This document shows, piece after piece, positions 46,914-56,646 of a stretch of DNA of 64,000 bases. Within the stretch, counting starts at the first letter, position 1, and each line of letters starts with the position of its first letter. The stretch spans positions 2,108,001-2,172,000 of the forward strand of contig NZ_LS398548.1 of assembly GCF_900327275.1 (NCBI RefSeq), in the 5' to 3' direction. The DNA comes from Orientia tsutsugamushi. Its GTDB lineage: Bacteria > Pseudomonadota > Alphaproteobacteria > Rickettsiales > Rickettsiaceae. The position numbers and the translations under genes are program-made. Under the pieces are notes generated by a model. It made no database searches. It had not been told where the DNA came from and saw only the letters and a list, made by a program, of their open reading frames with translations.

Positions 46914-48247
46914 TATAAATACTCCTCTAACTTTTGTGATTGATCGAATTTATTATGCAAATTAACTTTTTCATTGTTAGTTGATTGTGAATAAGTTAAA
47001 TTATGCGGCTTCTTCTTGTGCTCAAGTAAGTCAAAACCTTTTTTAAATACAACATCGATGACTCTACCTGAGGCAACAACAATGACTTGGCTCATGGAAT
47101 CAGCTCGCTTTATAGCAAAATCAGCCAGCTTATCAAAAGCATTGCTAGCTCCAGAGTAAGCTCCAAACTGAAACGCATCTCCAACACTTAACTCTGATTG
47201 CCACTAACCTGGAGTCATTATATTTAACGTTGAAGCTGTTGTCATATCAGGTTTAATAGCCTTAGCTTGCAGAAACTTAGCAATATTGCTAAATACTCCA
47301 TTTAATGCAGCCATTCTTACTACTTTAGACGATTTATCTACCACGATTCCTTTAATTCCAGAACGTCCATCTTCACCTATCAACCAGCCTTCCACCTTTT
47401 TCTCGATAATATCTCCTTGGTTATTGACTACTGAAAGAGTTTCGATGCGACATTTAGCTCTCTCTGAGGAAATCTCTCCATTACATGATCCAATTAAAAT
47501 CGCCTTTTTGATTTGATCAGTTTTATATTCATCATAAAGAATAGCTGTATCTAATAGCTGCAGAACAATTGGTTCTGGTGATGAAGAGCTGTTTGTTCCT
47601 GTGCCTACAACGACTTCAATAAGCAGGACAGCTCTAGCAGAACTACCGCTAGTAACATAGTTCTCAACATTTTTTTTTTGCTCAGATTCAGCTCTCCTAA
47701 GATTTACATAAGGCTTTACTACTACAGGAGCTTGCTCTGTTTTGTTATCATGTGGTGAATTTGAAATATGATGATTAAGATCAGCACTGAACTCATCACT
47801 ATCATTATTATATAGAAGTTGCTTAGGCTGATTCTCCAATATCTCAAGTTTTTGGTTAAAATTATTAATTTGGGCTGTAGTTTCTAAATATCTGCTTTCT
47901 ATTACACTTTCAAATCTATCTTTTAATGTTTTGACTTCATTAAGTATTTCTTCTGTCCATTTTGCTCTCAAATCTACAGCTTGTTCTATTCCAGAAATCG
48001 CTTCTCTTGACTCACGATTTTCAATAAAAATTATAGATTCTTTCGTTTTACCACTTTCAGATAAAAAATATGAAACAACCATTATTGTGATGCTTATAAA
48101 AGTTAAGGCAATTACTGGCTTTCTACGAATGATATTTGTTAATTCTGATAACTTGCTATTAGGCCTAACAGATTCAGCCTTTGGTTTATCATTTAGCTCT
48201 AAATCTTCTTCTTTTGTATTATTATTGTCTGAATTGTCCTGTTCCAC
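46913..48247 (-). pseudogene. traB: TraB, minus-arm copy, single in-frame stop
   Basis: Full-length frame of 445 codons apart from one TAG at 47206-47204 (PG-stop-W where the plus arm has PGQAQSELSVGDALQSG). Before it lie the membrane segment (PVIALTFISITIMVVSYFL), coiled coil and the TraB core (EPIVLQLLDTAILYDEYKTD, GSCNGEISSERAKCRIETL). After it, in the same frame, come GAYSGASNAFDKLADFAIK and MSQVIVVASGRVIDVVFKKG, the usual end. Without read-through a 347-residue protein would result that lacks the C-terminus. Confidence 0.85.
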
Positions 48248-48289
48248 TATTCCTCCGCTTTTTGAATGTTAATGTTTCTACCTTATCAA

Positions 48290-48616
48290 TTAATTTTCAT
48301 ACCACTGGCAATTCACTAGGTAAAAGCCTAAAATAACACCAATTGCTACCATTACTCCTGCAAGCTTTATATTCCCTCGTGCTACAGCCCAAATCGATGA
48401 TAAAATAGTTGCGCTTGATATACCTATTGTTTTTAGTTTTCCACTAAAAAGTCCGTCTATTTTATTAAGCTGCCCTTCAAGAGTATCAGCTAATCCTGGC
48501 TCAAAAGAAAAAACACAAGCAGTAATTATAATTAACAGTCCTACAACTACATTATTCCACTGTATTCCAAATGTAGGTTTTAGCATATTTAGTCGAGATT
48601 TTTGATATATGAACAT
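48290..48616 (-). CDS. Pilin-like protein (TraA/VirB2-type), minus-arm copy
   Basis: 108 residues, nearly the same as the plus-arm copy; one Ile of the signal run is missing (LLIIITAC for LLIIIITAC) and PALAD reads PGLAD at the putative cleavage site. The two mature helices are identical. Intact. Confidence 0.7.
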   Translation of the reverse strand: MFIYQKSRLNMLKPTFGIQWNNVVVGLLIIITACVFSFEPGLADTLEGQLNKIDGLFSGKLKTIGISSATILSSIWAVARGNIKLAGVMVAIGVILGFYLVNCQWYEN

Positions 48617-48739
48617 TGTTATTGCTTATTAGTAAATTTTGCATTATTCTCCTAGTGCTAGTGAATTCCATGATCAATGAAATTTTACTTTGAAGTGGTT
48701 TTAATAAGCTTGATTCAGAGCGGGCAAGTCTTTGAAGTA

Positions 48740-48764
48740 AAAACTAGCACTTTAAGCCAGTTTT
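48740..48764 (-). terminator. Stem-loop after traK, minus arm
   Basis: Reverse counterpart of 34067-34091: the stem is unchanged, the loop differs by one base. Conservation of the stem in both arms supports a role in ending the traL-E-K transcript. Confidence 0.5.
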
Positions 48765-49234
48765 ATTTTTTCTTAGTATTTCTACTTTGTTTTTTAGAAA
48801 GTTTTGCTGTTAATTCTTTTGTATTAAGGTCATTACTGAACAAATTGTTATTGTTTTGAATTATCCTTTTCCTCTATTTTTGTAGCAGCATTAACAAGCA
48901 TTACAGGGTTTGGAGTTTTTGGAGTAAAAGTTGACATTAAATCTTGAATTGTTTTATATTTTCCTATTACCATTAAATAAACTTTGTTTTCTTCTGCTCG
49001 TGGAGCAATAAACAAACATCCAGACTCATGAACTATACCTTCAACTGTGTTTTGAGGGTACATAAGAATATCATTAATTTTTTCATCTTTAAGATTAATT
49101 CTTGTTGGCCCACTATCAGAAATCTCAAGCTTAAGCAGCTCATCATCTTCTAACTCATATTCTACCGCATATATATTATTAACGTTGACTAAAGCAATAA
49201 GCCCTATCATAAATCTCAAAACTCTAATACTCAT
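48765..49234 (-). pseudogene. traK: TraK-like protein, minus-arm copy, frameshifted tail
   Basis: The TraK domain is complete to residue 128 (SDSGPTRINLKDEKINDILM, CLFIAPRAEENKVYLMVIG). A 5-base deletion at about 48855 (TCAAAACAATAAC for TCAAAACAAAACAATAAC) stops it at 48848. The polar tail of the plus-arm copy is lost, though its DNA continues to about 48765. The conserved domain may still be made. Confidence 0.8.
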
Positions 49235-49782
49235 TTTTTTATTCCATTCTCTTTAACACCAGTCAATAACAAAAGGTAATTAGGAGTTCGCTTGTAAGTC
49301 AAAAGGTAAGTCTTATCGACAGCTATATGTTTACTATCGCTAAACCAATAACGAAGCGTTCCACTAATTAATACTCCATTCATTTATCACTTCAACATTC
49401 TTCGGAAAAAAGACTGAAGATACATTTGAGCCTTTAACAAATTGCAAATGATTCTGAAAAAAATTTTTAAAGATTCAGTATTACTGAATGCCACTTTCAT
49501 GTCTGCTGTTTGTCTTTCTACCTCATTTGGAGAAGTAGTAAATAAAAATTTCATCACATAAATTGCCCATTCCTTTAAATAGGTTTCATGGTAATTTTTT
49601 GATGAAACCATCATTTTACGATCAGGCTCCATTGCTGGAATTAATAACCACTTTTCTTCTTTGGTAATTGCAGCCATTATCGCAATTATATTAGCTGCAG
49701 CTAGCAATATAGTTACTGAAAGTAAGCATTTATTATATTTAACCAGCTCTTGTATAGCATTTTGCTTAAAGAGATGATTCAT
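49231..49782 (-). pseudogene. traE: TraE, minus-arm copy, doubly frameshifted
   Basis: The first 110 residues equal the plus-arm copy. A run of seven T near 49460 then shifts the frame (SLKIFFRIICNLL for SLNKFFHDHLQFV), and the extra G in AAATGAATGG, common to both arms, shifts it again. The C-terminal part (RYWFSDSKHIAVDKTYLLTY) remains readable. Not functional. Confidence 0.85.
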
Positions 49783-50078
49783 TATTTGCCAACTTTTTTG
49801 CCCAGAAGTCTTGAATATCCTAATGGAGCTGGCAATAAACCTTTAGCTACTAAAAAACTTTTTAGCAAAAAATTCTCCGGTACCTTCTTAAATTTCTTAA
49901 AGCAATAACATAGAGCAATTCCTCCAACCATAAATGCTAGGCCTAATTTAGCATGCCTGCTGTTTAGTAGTACAATTCCTGGAGCTACTCCAGCTAGCAC
50001 TACTCCCCATTCGTCAATGCTCAAACCCATATACTTCAACGGCCTCGATAATGCCCAACATAATTTTTGATTTTGCAT
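49782..50078 (-). CDS. traL: TraL, minus-arm copy
   Basis: 98 residues, differing from the plus-arm copy by a change such as KKVPENFLLK for KKVSENFLLK. Both membrane segments are kept. The ATG at 50078 follows the same AAGGTG-like site, and the stop overlaps the traE start. Intact. Confidence 0.85.
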   Translation of the reverse strand: MQNQKLCWALSRPLKYMGLSIDEWGVVLAGVAPGIVLLNSRHAKLGLAFMVGGIALCYCFKKFKKVPENFLLKSFLVAKGLLPAPLGYSRLLGKKVGK

Positions 50079-50098
50079 AATCACCTTTAGCCGCAATT

Positions 50099-50125
50099 GT
50101 AGCATGAGATTTCTCATTCTACTAC
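50099..50125 (-). promoter_or_regulatory. Conserved stem-loop ahead of traL, minus arm
   Basis: Same fold as at 32699-32725; GTAGTA replaces GTAGCA, keeping a G-T pair. It lies between the integrase end and traL. Confidence 0.45.
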
Positions 50126-50208
50126 TGTGATTTTCAAAAATTTACAAAATCTAATGTAGAGTAACTACTTAGCTAAGTTGTTGTCAATTTTTCTTCTCCA
50201 CAACTTAA

Positions 50209-51234
50209 TTATGGCACTATTCCAGATAGTATCTCGTTTAAACAAATATTGGGACCGAATATACTCAGCATATTTTCGACAACTTTATTTGTAGCGATTT
50301 TTGCCTTAGCTAAACTATGTACAATATAAATTTTAGTTATGTTAGTATCACTATGTCCTAGTATTTGAGATATTGTATCTAGTGTTTCACCATTATTTTT
50401 CATCCAAGTTGCAAACGTTCTTCTAAGATCATGTATTGTTACATTCTGTATTCCGGCTTTTTTTCGAATCTTAGCCCATGCTCGCTGCATTGTTGAACTT
50501 GATATGTGTTTACTATTGTCTGCTGAACTTGGAAATACCCATTCACTTTTTGAGCATAGTTTTCTGGTTTGCAATACTTCTATTAATTTATCTGCTAACC
50601 CTATATATAGAGTTTTACCATTTTTAGTCTTAGTTTTTGGTATACACCATATTTTTTCGCTAAGGCTTATCTCGTCCCATCTCATTGCTAATATATTGCC
50701 ACTACGAGCTGCTGTGAATAAAGCTGTAAATAAAAACAGTTTTTCTGATATCTTTGATTGTTTTTGCTCTTCTGTTAATTGACTATTTTCTTTCTCTGCC
50801 AGCACTTTCATGACTCTTTCCATTTCTTCACTTGTTACATATCTAGATCTTGATTCCTCTTTGTGCCTTTTTATTCCACATACAGGATTCTTTTCTATTA
50901 ATCCCCACTCTATAGCCTTATTAAATATAGGGCTTAACAGTTTTAGAATACTGTTTGCTGTTACATAGTGTTTCCTTGCTGTTATTTCATCAAAAATTTT
51001 CTGAATATCTTCTTTGGTAATCTCTGATATCTTTTTATTGTATAAAAATGCTGCATATATCTTTACTCTTTCAGCGGTTCTCTTCCAACTTTTATGATAA
51101 AGACTACTATATTCAGTATATTTTACATGCACCTGTCCGAATGTTAGTTCATTCTTTAATTTAAGCCTCTTCTCTCTTTTTTCATTTAATGCTGATTGTG
51201 TAAATTTAAATACTTTTACTGGCATATTTATCAC
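50209..51234 (-). CDS. int: RAGE tyrosine recombinase/integrase, catalytic core intact
   Basis: 341 residues. The core-binding domain spans about 30-130 (TFGQVHVKYTEYSSLYHKSW, YVTANSILKLLSPIFNKAIE). The catalytic domain follows with all key residues: Arg in TAARSGNILAMRW, His and Arg in HDLRRTFATW, His in ILGHSDTNITK and Tyr in ITKIYIVHSL. P4-type integrases have about 400 residues with an N-terminal arm-binding domain; here that domain is missing, which would weaken arm-site binding. The C-terminus LNEILSGIVP may be extended by chance. It may still recombine att sites. Confidence 0.85.
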   Translation of the reverse strand: MINMPVKVFKFTQSALNEKREKRLKLKNELTFGQVHVKYTEYSSLYHKSWKRTAERVKIYAAFLYNKKISEITKEDIQKIFDEITARKHYVTANSILKLLSPIFNKAIEWGLIEKNPVCGIKRHKEESRSRYVTSEEMERVMKVLAEKENSQLTEEQKQSKISEKLFLFTALFTAARSGNILAMRWDEISLSEKIWCIPKTKTKNGKTLYIGLADKLIEVLQTRKLCSKSEWVFPSSADNSKHISSSTMQRAWAKIRKKAGIQNVTIHDLRRTFATWMKNNGETLDTISQILGHSDTNITKIYIVHSLAKAKIATNKVVENMLSIFGPNICLNEILSGIVP

Positions 51235-51649
51235 CCTTAATTAATTTAAAATTGAAGTAATTAAATAATAACTTATTAATTTTTAAAATTAGCTTAAACT
51301 TATAGTCTAAGTATGATTTTTATTTAATAGCAAATACTTTTGTAAAAATAAAAAATATTTTTAAGCGACGTTATCAACTGAAGGTTACTCTGAGCTTATC
51401 AACTATAAATTCAAGTTGTTGGATTAAAAATTAGCACTTCAACTAGCCAAATATTAGACATAAATTTCGTTATATTTTCGCAATTAACATCAAGATATTA
51501 TTGTCATATTGACAAAGAATATTAATACATCTACAGTTAAATTCATGTATCAATTCAAACGAGAATAAACTACATGGCAGATTTTATAAAGCGTATAAAG
51601 CTCATAATAGCTCTTAATCTAACTTATTTCTTCTTGTTAGTTAAATCAT
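51235..51649. other. AT-rich gap without recognised gene
   Basis: Upstream of the integrase. It probably holds its promoter and possibly the RAGE end. Long A/T runs, no open frame, no IS match and no copy of the tRNA-Ala 3' end were seen. Confidence 0.4.
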
Positions 51650-52230
51650 CTTAAACATGACATGTACAGTCATTATTTCCCTCTTACATTCTGACTTTTC
51701 TGCTAACCTTCAGCTCCATCCACGTTACTGGATTTCATCACTACTATGGCTAACTCAGCCATCCTTACACCATCTCCAAAGCCTTATGTTTCACCACTTG
51801 TACTTTAAATACTTACTTAATTACGTAAGAGTTATAAGGACTTCTCAAGTTGTGTCATTTTTACAAACTCGCTGATGCCTGCGACCCCGGTGGTTGAAAA
51901 TTTTTGGATTTTTACTAGTTTGACATCCAATCTTCTTTTGCCTACTATGTGGTAGAACATATCGGCTTCCACAACATCATACTTTCGTGGCTATCACGTT
52001 CACCATTTGGTTTCTGCTCGAATATTTCGCTGTCTACGCTTTACTACTGTTGCTACCTTCAGCAGTACAAGACTCGCTATATGGTGGATCTAGCTTCTCC
52101 TTTCATAACTGGACTTTCACCAATAAGATTAATTCACCTTATCTTGATTCACCTATCAATCTTGCACTGCAATAGTAGTAACTTAGTGTAAATACTCCTT
52201 GCTATATCTCTGCAGCTTATCTTTAAGCAA
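51650..52230 (-). mobile_element. ORF-deleted group II intron remnant
   Basis: Read on the minus strand this has the order typical of the RNA part of a bacterial group II intron: GTGAAAGTCCAGTTATG, GAAGGTAGCAACAGTAG, TAAAGCGTAGACAGCGAAAT, GATAGCCACGAAAGTATGAT, GGGGTCGCAGGCATCAGCGA, then ATGACACAACTTGAGAAGTC (the usual start of the maturase, M-T-Q-L-x-K-S). The maturase body is deleted and the sequence ends in intron-like GAGGGAAATAATGACTGTAC. Plus-strand open frames here (51657-52191) are shadows of the GC-richer RNA. It is a different intron from the one at 1100. Confidence 0.7.
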
Positions 52231-52300
52231 CATCATGTCGTACTTTCTAATATACAATTGAAACATTGACATCAAATGAAGAATTATTCTTCAAAATACC

Positions 52301-52356
52301 TACATTTTTTTATAAAATTACTATTTCTTTTCCTGATTTTTAACACAAAATCTCTA
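52301..52356. repeat. Dispersed stem-loop repeat, partial copy
   Basis: TTTATAAAATTACTATTTC and CTGATTTTTAACACAAAATC correspond to one half of the repeat at 18328-18404 in reverse orientation. Confidence 0.5.
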
Positions 52357-52459
52357 ACATACTTGCTTCATTATACTAACGCAAGATATTTGACTATATG
52401 TATTAAATACTGTTTAATATAATAAGGCTTATATAAATTTGTATTGGGAAAACATAGAG

Positions 52460-53950
52460 ATGAAAAATTATTTATTATTAGAAGAAGAAATCAAACAGGT
52501 AACTCGAATTAATAACATTATTACATTATTGTATTGGGATCTTTCCACATGTATGCCAGTTAATGCTGGTACAAGTAGAGGAGAAGATATTGCTACTCTA
52601 ACTACAATAGTATATGACATATTAAGGTCAGATAAAATTTTTGATCTTATAGCTAGAGCTAAAGAAGAAATACCTCAGCTTGATCAATGGCAAACTGCTA
52701 ATCTAGCATTAATTGAAAAAAAAGCTATAGAAAGTAGATGTATAGATTATAGTCTACAGAAAAAATATATACTTGCAGCAACTCAAGGAGAATTAGTATG
52801 GAGACAAGCAAAAAAAGAAAATAATTATGAACTATTTAAGCCTTATTTACAGCAAATACTAACTTGTGTTAAGGAAATAGCTAGCACTAAGTCTAAAATC
52901 CTTAATTGTACTATGTATGATAGTTTGATTGATATCTATGACTGTGGCAGAAAAGTAACTGAGATTAAAGAAATTTTTTCTGCTATAAAGAAAACAATAC
53001 CTAATTTAATTCATAAAATAGTTGAAAAGCAACGAAAAGAAGTAATTTTACCTATTACTAATAAAGTTAGTATTGCAAAACAAGAGCAAATTTGCAAAAG
53101 AATTATGCAAATTTTAGGTTTTGATTTCACTAAGGGTAGACTTGATCAATCAGCTCATCCATTTTGCCGTGGTATGTTTGATGATATCAGACTAACAACA
53201 AGATATAATGAAGATAATTTTCTTACTGGAATAGAAGCAACTATACATGAAACAGGTCATGCATTGTACGAGCAAGATTTCATACCTAAGTATAGGCACC
53301 AGTTTGTAGGTCAAAAAAGAAATATGTCGTTACATGAAAGTCAATCATTACTTATGGAAATGCAAGTTGGAAGATCTCAAGAATTTGTTGAGTTTTTTGC
53401 TATGATACTTAGAGATGAATTTGATTTTAAAGGTCAAGAATACTCAAGTGATAATTTATATAAAATACTAAACAGAGTTAATCCAAGTTTGATAAGAGTT
53501 TATGCTGATGAAGTAACATATCCCATGCATGTAATTTTAAGATTTGAGCTTGAAGAAGCATTAATTAATGGCGATATTACATTAGATGAACTTCCGGCTT
53601 ATTGGAATGATGGTATGAAAAAATATCTAGGTATTAGCCCTACTTCAAATAGTGTAGGCTGTATGCAAGATATACACTGGTCGGCTGGAAAATTCGGATA
53701 TTTTCCTACCTATACTATTGGTGCTATTATAGCAAGCATGATTATGAGAACAATCAAGAGCATTTATCCAAATATCAATTCTGATTTTGCTGTAGGTAGG
53801 TTTGATAATTTACATAAGTTCTTAAATCAAAATATTAGGTGCTTTGCTTCGTTATATAAAACTGACGAATTAGTTAAACATGTAACTTTGGAAGATAAAG
53901 TCAATCCTCAAATATTTTCTGAATATATTGAAAATAAATATTTGAACTAA
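52460..53950 (+). CDS. Metallocarboxypeptidase, M32 (Taq) family
   Basis: Zinc enzyme that removes C-terminal residues from peptides in the cytosol. 496 residues, the usual length. All family motifs are present in order: SAHPFC, DDIRLTTRY, the zinc site ATIHETGHALYEQ (H263, E264, H267), MSLHESQSL (E293), LIRVYADEVTYPMH and GCMQDIHWSAGKFGYFPTY. The ATG at 52460 starts the usual MKNYLLLEEEI; a TTG seven codons earlier is less likely. It stands alone. It may help recycle host peptides as an amino-acid source. Confidence 0.93.
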   Translation: MKNYLLLEEEIKQVTRINNIITLLYWDLSTCMPVNAGTSRGEDIATLTTIVYDILRSDKIFDLIARAKEEIPQLDQWQTANLALIEKKAIESRCIDYSLQKKYILAATQGELVWRQAKKENNYELFKPYLQQILTCVKEIASTKSKILNCTMYDSLIDIYDCGRKVTEIKEIFSAIKKTIPNLIHKIVEKQRKEVILPITNKVSIAKQEQICKRIMQILGFDFTKGRLDQSAHPFCRGMFDDIRLTTRYNEDNFLTGIEATIHETGHALYEQDFIPKYRHQFVGQKRNMSLHESQSLLMEMQVGRSQEFVEFFAMILRDEFDFKGQEYSSDNLYKILNRVNPSLIRVYADEVTYPMHVILRFELEEALINGDITLDELPAYWNDGMKKYLGISPTSNSVGCMQDIHWSAGKFGYFPTYTIGAIIASMIMRTIKSIYPNINSDFAVGRFDNLHKFLNQNIRCFASLYKTDELVKHVTLEDKVNPQIFSEYIENKYLN

Positions 53951-54053
53951 AAACAGAAGAATAAGTAAAAATTATATGCTCTATAAACACATACATAAGC
54001 ATAGAAATGTACCTTGGTTTAATTTAGCAATGGATATACATACAGATAAGATT

Positions 54054-55421
54054 TTAAACTAAAAATACGTAGGCAATATATAAAAAAGTAATGTAGCCTA
54101 TAAAATCAGTTAATGCTGTCAAAAATACTGTTGACCCAGCTGCTGGATCCAGTTTAATACTATGTAGTGTTATAGGAATAATAAAGCCTAAAGTGCCAGC
54201 AATAATAGTGTTAATTATTACTGTTGCACTAAATGCAATACTAAAATTAAGATTATTATGCATAATCATCATACACAAAAAACTTATTAGTGCTAATAAG
54301 AATCCATTAAAGCTACAAATTAATATCTCTCTTATAAAAACCTTAAAAAAGTTAGAATAATTAATGTACTTGTTTGTTAATGCCATAACAGTAATAGTCA
54401 TAACTTGAGTTCCAGTATTTCCTCCCATAGAAGCGATAATAGGCATTGTAGAAGCAAGTAATATGTATTTACTTATAGTTTCTTCAAAATGAGCAATAGT
54501 TTGTGCAATTGTCAATGCGGTAATAAAATTAAAAAATAACCATGGTAACCGATGCTTAGCAGCGCTAAATACATTAGCAAAAAGGCTATACTTTTGTACT
54601 CCAGCCAGCTGCATTATATCTTCTTCAGCCTGCTCTTCCAGAATATATAGCATATTATTTATAGAGATAGTTCCAACTAGTTTTCCTATTTTACTAACAA
54701 CAGGTACAATTGTTAGCTCATAATGCTTAAAAATGTATGACACTTCATTTAAGTCAGTATGAGTATCTACTTTAATATCAGTATTCATAACTTGATTAAT
54801 TAAACAATCAGGAGAACATTTCAATAATTTAAACAGTGGTAAGTTACCAACAGGCCGTTGCTTAGCATCTACGACAATTGCTGCATAAAAATTTTTACTT
54901 GTATTATAAGACGCAACATAGTTTATTGATTGATCGACAGTCCAATGTTCAGGTAAGCTAACATACTGCTTTTCCATTACTCGGCCAGCTGTATTTTCTG
55001 GATAGGTCAACCCTTCAATAACATATTTTTTCTTGTCTGCACTAAGATGAGCCATAATGTTTTGTATTATGTCATCATCAAGATCTTCAATAAATCCTAT
55101 AATATCTTGAGTTTCTAATTCCTGTAATAAACTTGCAGTTTTTCTAAATCCTAATATTTCTACAATTGAAATTCTACTATCATAACTTAGCCCTTCTAAT
55201 GCTTGCTTTTTAAGATCATCAGGCGCTAAATCAAGAATTTTTTTATGAAACTTCGCAGGAGCTTGTTCAAATAGTTCAACGAAGTCTGCATAATGCATAT
55301 TCTGCAGCTTAAGCTTAACCTCAGCAAAATCATTGTTCATGATTAAATTGTAAATCTTGTTATAATCCATAGGACTCTTAGACAGCACTATATTGTTATA
55401 ACCATCTTGATTTACCATCAT
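54054..55421 (-). CDS. mgtE: Magnesium transporter MgtE
   Basis: Mg2+ channel in the inner membrane, gated by Mg2+ binding to its cytosolic part. 455 residues: an N domain (about 30-135, with AELFEQ-like VELFEQAPAKFHKKILDLAP and DIIGFIEDLDDDI), two CBS domains (about 140-265, YPENTAGRVMEK at the start), a connecting helix and five membrane segments (about 285-455) with MGGNTGTQVMTITVMAL (the conserved GNxGxQ) and KLDPAAGSTVFLTALTD. GAGGAA lies before the double ATG. Full length. Confidence 0.94.
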   Translation of the reverse strand: MMVNQDGYNNIVLSKSPMDYNKIYNLIMNNDFAEVKLKLQNMHYADFVELFEQAPAKFHKKILDLAPDDLKKQALEGLSYDSRISIVEILGFRKTASLLQELETQDIIGFIEDLDDDIIQNIMAHLSADKKKYVIEGLTYPENTAGRVMEKQYVSLPEHWTVDQSINYVASYNTSKNFYAAIVVDAKQRPVGNLPLFKLLKCSPDCLINQVMNTDIKVDTHTDLNEVSYIFKHYELTIVPVVSKIGKLVGTISINNMLYILEEQAEEDIMQLAGVQKYSLFANVFSAAKHRLPWLFFNFITALTIAQTIAHFEETISKYILLASTMPIIASMGGNTGTQVMTITVMALTNKYINYSNFFKVFIREILICSFNGFLLALISFLCMMIMHNNLNFSIAFSATVIINTIIAGTLGFIIPITLHSIKLDPAAGSTVFLTALTDFIGYITFLYIAYVFLV

Positions 55422-55451
55422 GATTCCTCACTTAAATTGCAAGATAAGAAA

Positions 55452-55541
55452 TGGTGCGGCTGAGAAGACTTGAACTTCCACTCCAGATTAACAAGAACAG
55501 CACCCTCAATGCTGCGCGTCTACCGATTCCGCCACAACCGC
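55452..55541 (-). tRNA. tRNA-Leu (GAG)
   Basis: 90 bases with encoded CCA. Acceptor GCGGTTG pairs with CAGCCGC (one G-T). The anticodon stem CAGCA/TGCTG encloses TTGAGGG with anticodon GAG. It has the long variable arm of a class II tRNA, and the T arm GAAGTTCAAGTCTTC. Confidence 0.95.
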
Positions 55542-55607
55542 CTGAATCATTAGATATCAAATTATTAACTAATAATCAACTATTATGTATATTTTTTTTG
55601 CAACAAA

Positions 55608-56627
55608 TTATACTAATGTAGTAAATTCAAAACTCAAACGCAATTTATGTGTTATTTTCAAAAAAACTACTTCAATAATGTTATTGATATAATGATGTGT
55701 TGTCTTAACTGATAATTCCGCCATGTATAATTCATTCAATGTATGCAATACGTTATTTAATGTCTTAGTTTGTGCTATTAGTTGAAAATCTTGAACATAT
55801 TTAAAAAATATGGGAGGTTGAATTAATTTAACAGCTTGTTCAATACTAACTCCATGTTCTCTTTTCATTAAAACAATATACAGGTTAATATAGTATCTAA
55901 TTAGTGCTCGTAACATCCAAACATCTGGTATATTATTATTCCTTATCTTTTCTACTTCTTTAAAAAAATTCATTGCTAGTCCCTTGGCGAAATATATGCA
56001 CATAAGATCAGCTGTTCCAAGTATTTCTGAGCTAATGCATTTATTTACTTCCTGCTTACTAATAGTATCGCAATCATGACAATACAGTATAAGCTTATTA
56101 ATTTCATTAATATAACAGTACTTATCTCCATAAGCAGTATTAGAAAAATATACTGCTGCTTCTGCCGTAATATTTTTGCCTGCTTTATTTACAATTTGTG
56201 ATAATAATTTCTTTATATCTTGGCTATTTTCTGTATAACATCCTAGTGCTGCAAGATATTTTTGAGTTTCAAACCATTGTCTAGTTGTAGAGGAAGTTGA
56301 GAACTCACTGCCTAACATTATTAAAAAATTCTTATTATTGAAAGTTAAAGCTTTTTTTAATGCTGCATTAATATTGCCAGGAGTATTATATATTTTTACT
56401 ATTTCACGTTGAGAAAATAAGTTATTAGAGTTTAATATAAAAATAAAATCAGCTTCAGTAAGCTCTCTATAATCGTATATTCTAAGATTAGCATTGAACA
56501 ACTTAATAATTTCCTGACACCGGTAATCAATTAATCCATGATCATTACCGTAAACTGCTATCGCTCTAATATCTCCTTTTTTAATATAAGACCATAATGC
56601 AGCAATATTATAAGACGTGAACTTCAC
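55608..56627 (-). CDS. holA: DNA polymerase III delta subunit
   Basis: Clamp-loader subunit that opens the beta clamp. About 339 residues, with the HolA start VKFTSYNIAALWSYIKKGDI, then AIAVYGNDHGLIDYRCQEII (the domain I helix that contacts the clamp) and later DVWMLRALIRYYINLYIVLM. Divergent, as usual for HolA in this group. I prefer GTG 56627 with AGGA nine bases upstream; a TTG at 56654 would overlap leuS by 8 bases. The close leuS-holA order supports the assignment. Confidence 0.85.
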   Translation of the reverse strand: MKFTSYNIAALWSYIKKGDIRAIAVYGNDHGLIDYRCQEIIKLFNANLRIYDYRELTEADFIFILNSNNLFSQREIVKIYNTPGNINAALKKALTFNNKNFLIMLGSEFSTSSTTRQWFETQKYLAALGCYTENSQDIKKLLSQIVNKAGKNITAEAAVYFSNTAYGDKYCYINEINKLILYCHDCDTISKQEVNKCISSEILGTADLMCIYFAKGLAMNFFKEVEKIRNNNIPDVWMLRALIRYYINLYIVLMKREHGVSIEQAVKLIQPPIFFKYVQDFQLIAQTKTLNNVLHTLNELYMAELSVKTTHHYINNIIEVVFLKITHKLRLSFEFTTLV

Positions 56628-56646
56628 TAGTAATAATCCTATATTA

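Larger units (their letters stand above)
41343..50125 (-). repeat. Right arm of the giant RAGE inverted repeat
   Basis: Reverse complement counterpart of 32699-40665, about 8.8 kb. It keeps the traB end, traV and nearly all of traC, but lacks the traC end, traW, the 58-residue gene and the traU front. It is followed outward by the integrase at 50209-51234. Confidence 0.9.

Noticed and set aside
32699-50125. A complete, working type IV conjugation system
   Set aside because: traE is broken in both arms, traB and traC are broken or cut in both, and traF, traG, traH, relaxase and traD are absent from the window.
51657-52191. Plus-strand open frames of 60-80 codons
   Set aside because: They lie antisense to a group II intron remnant, have no ribosome sites and no protein-like motifs.
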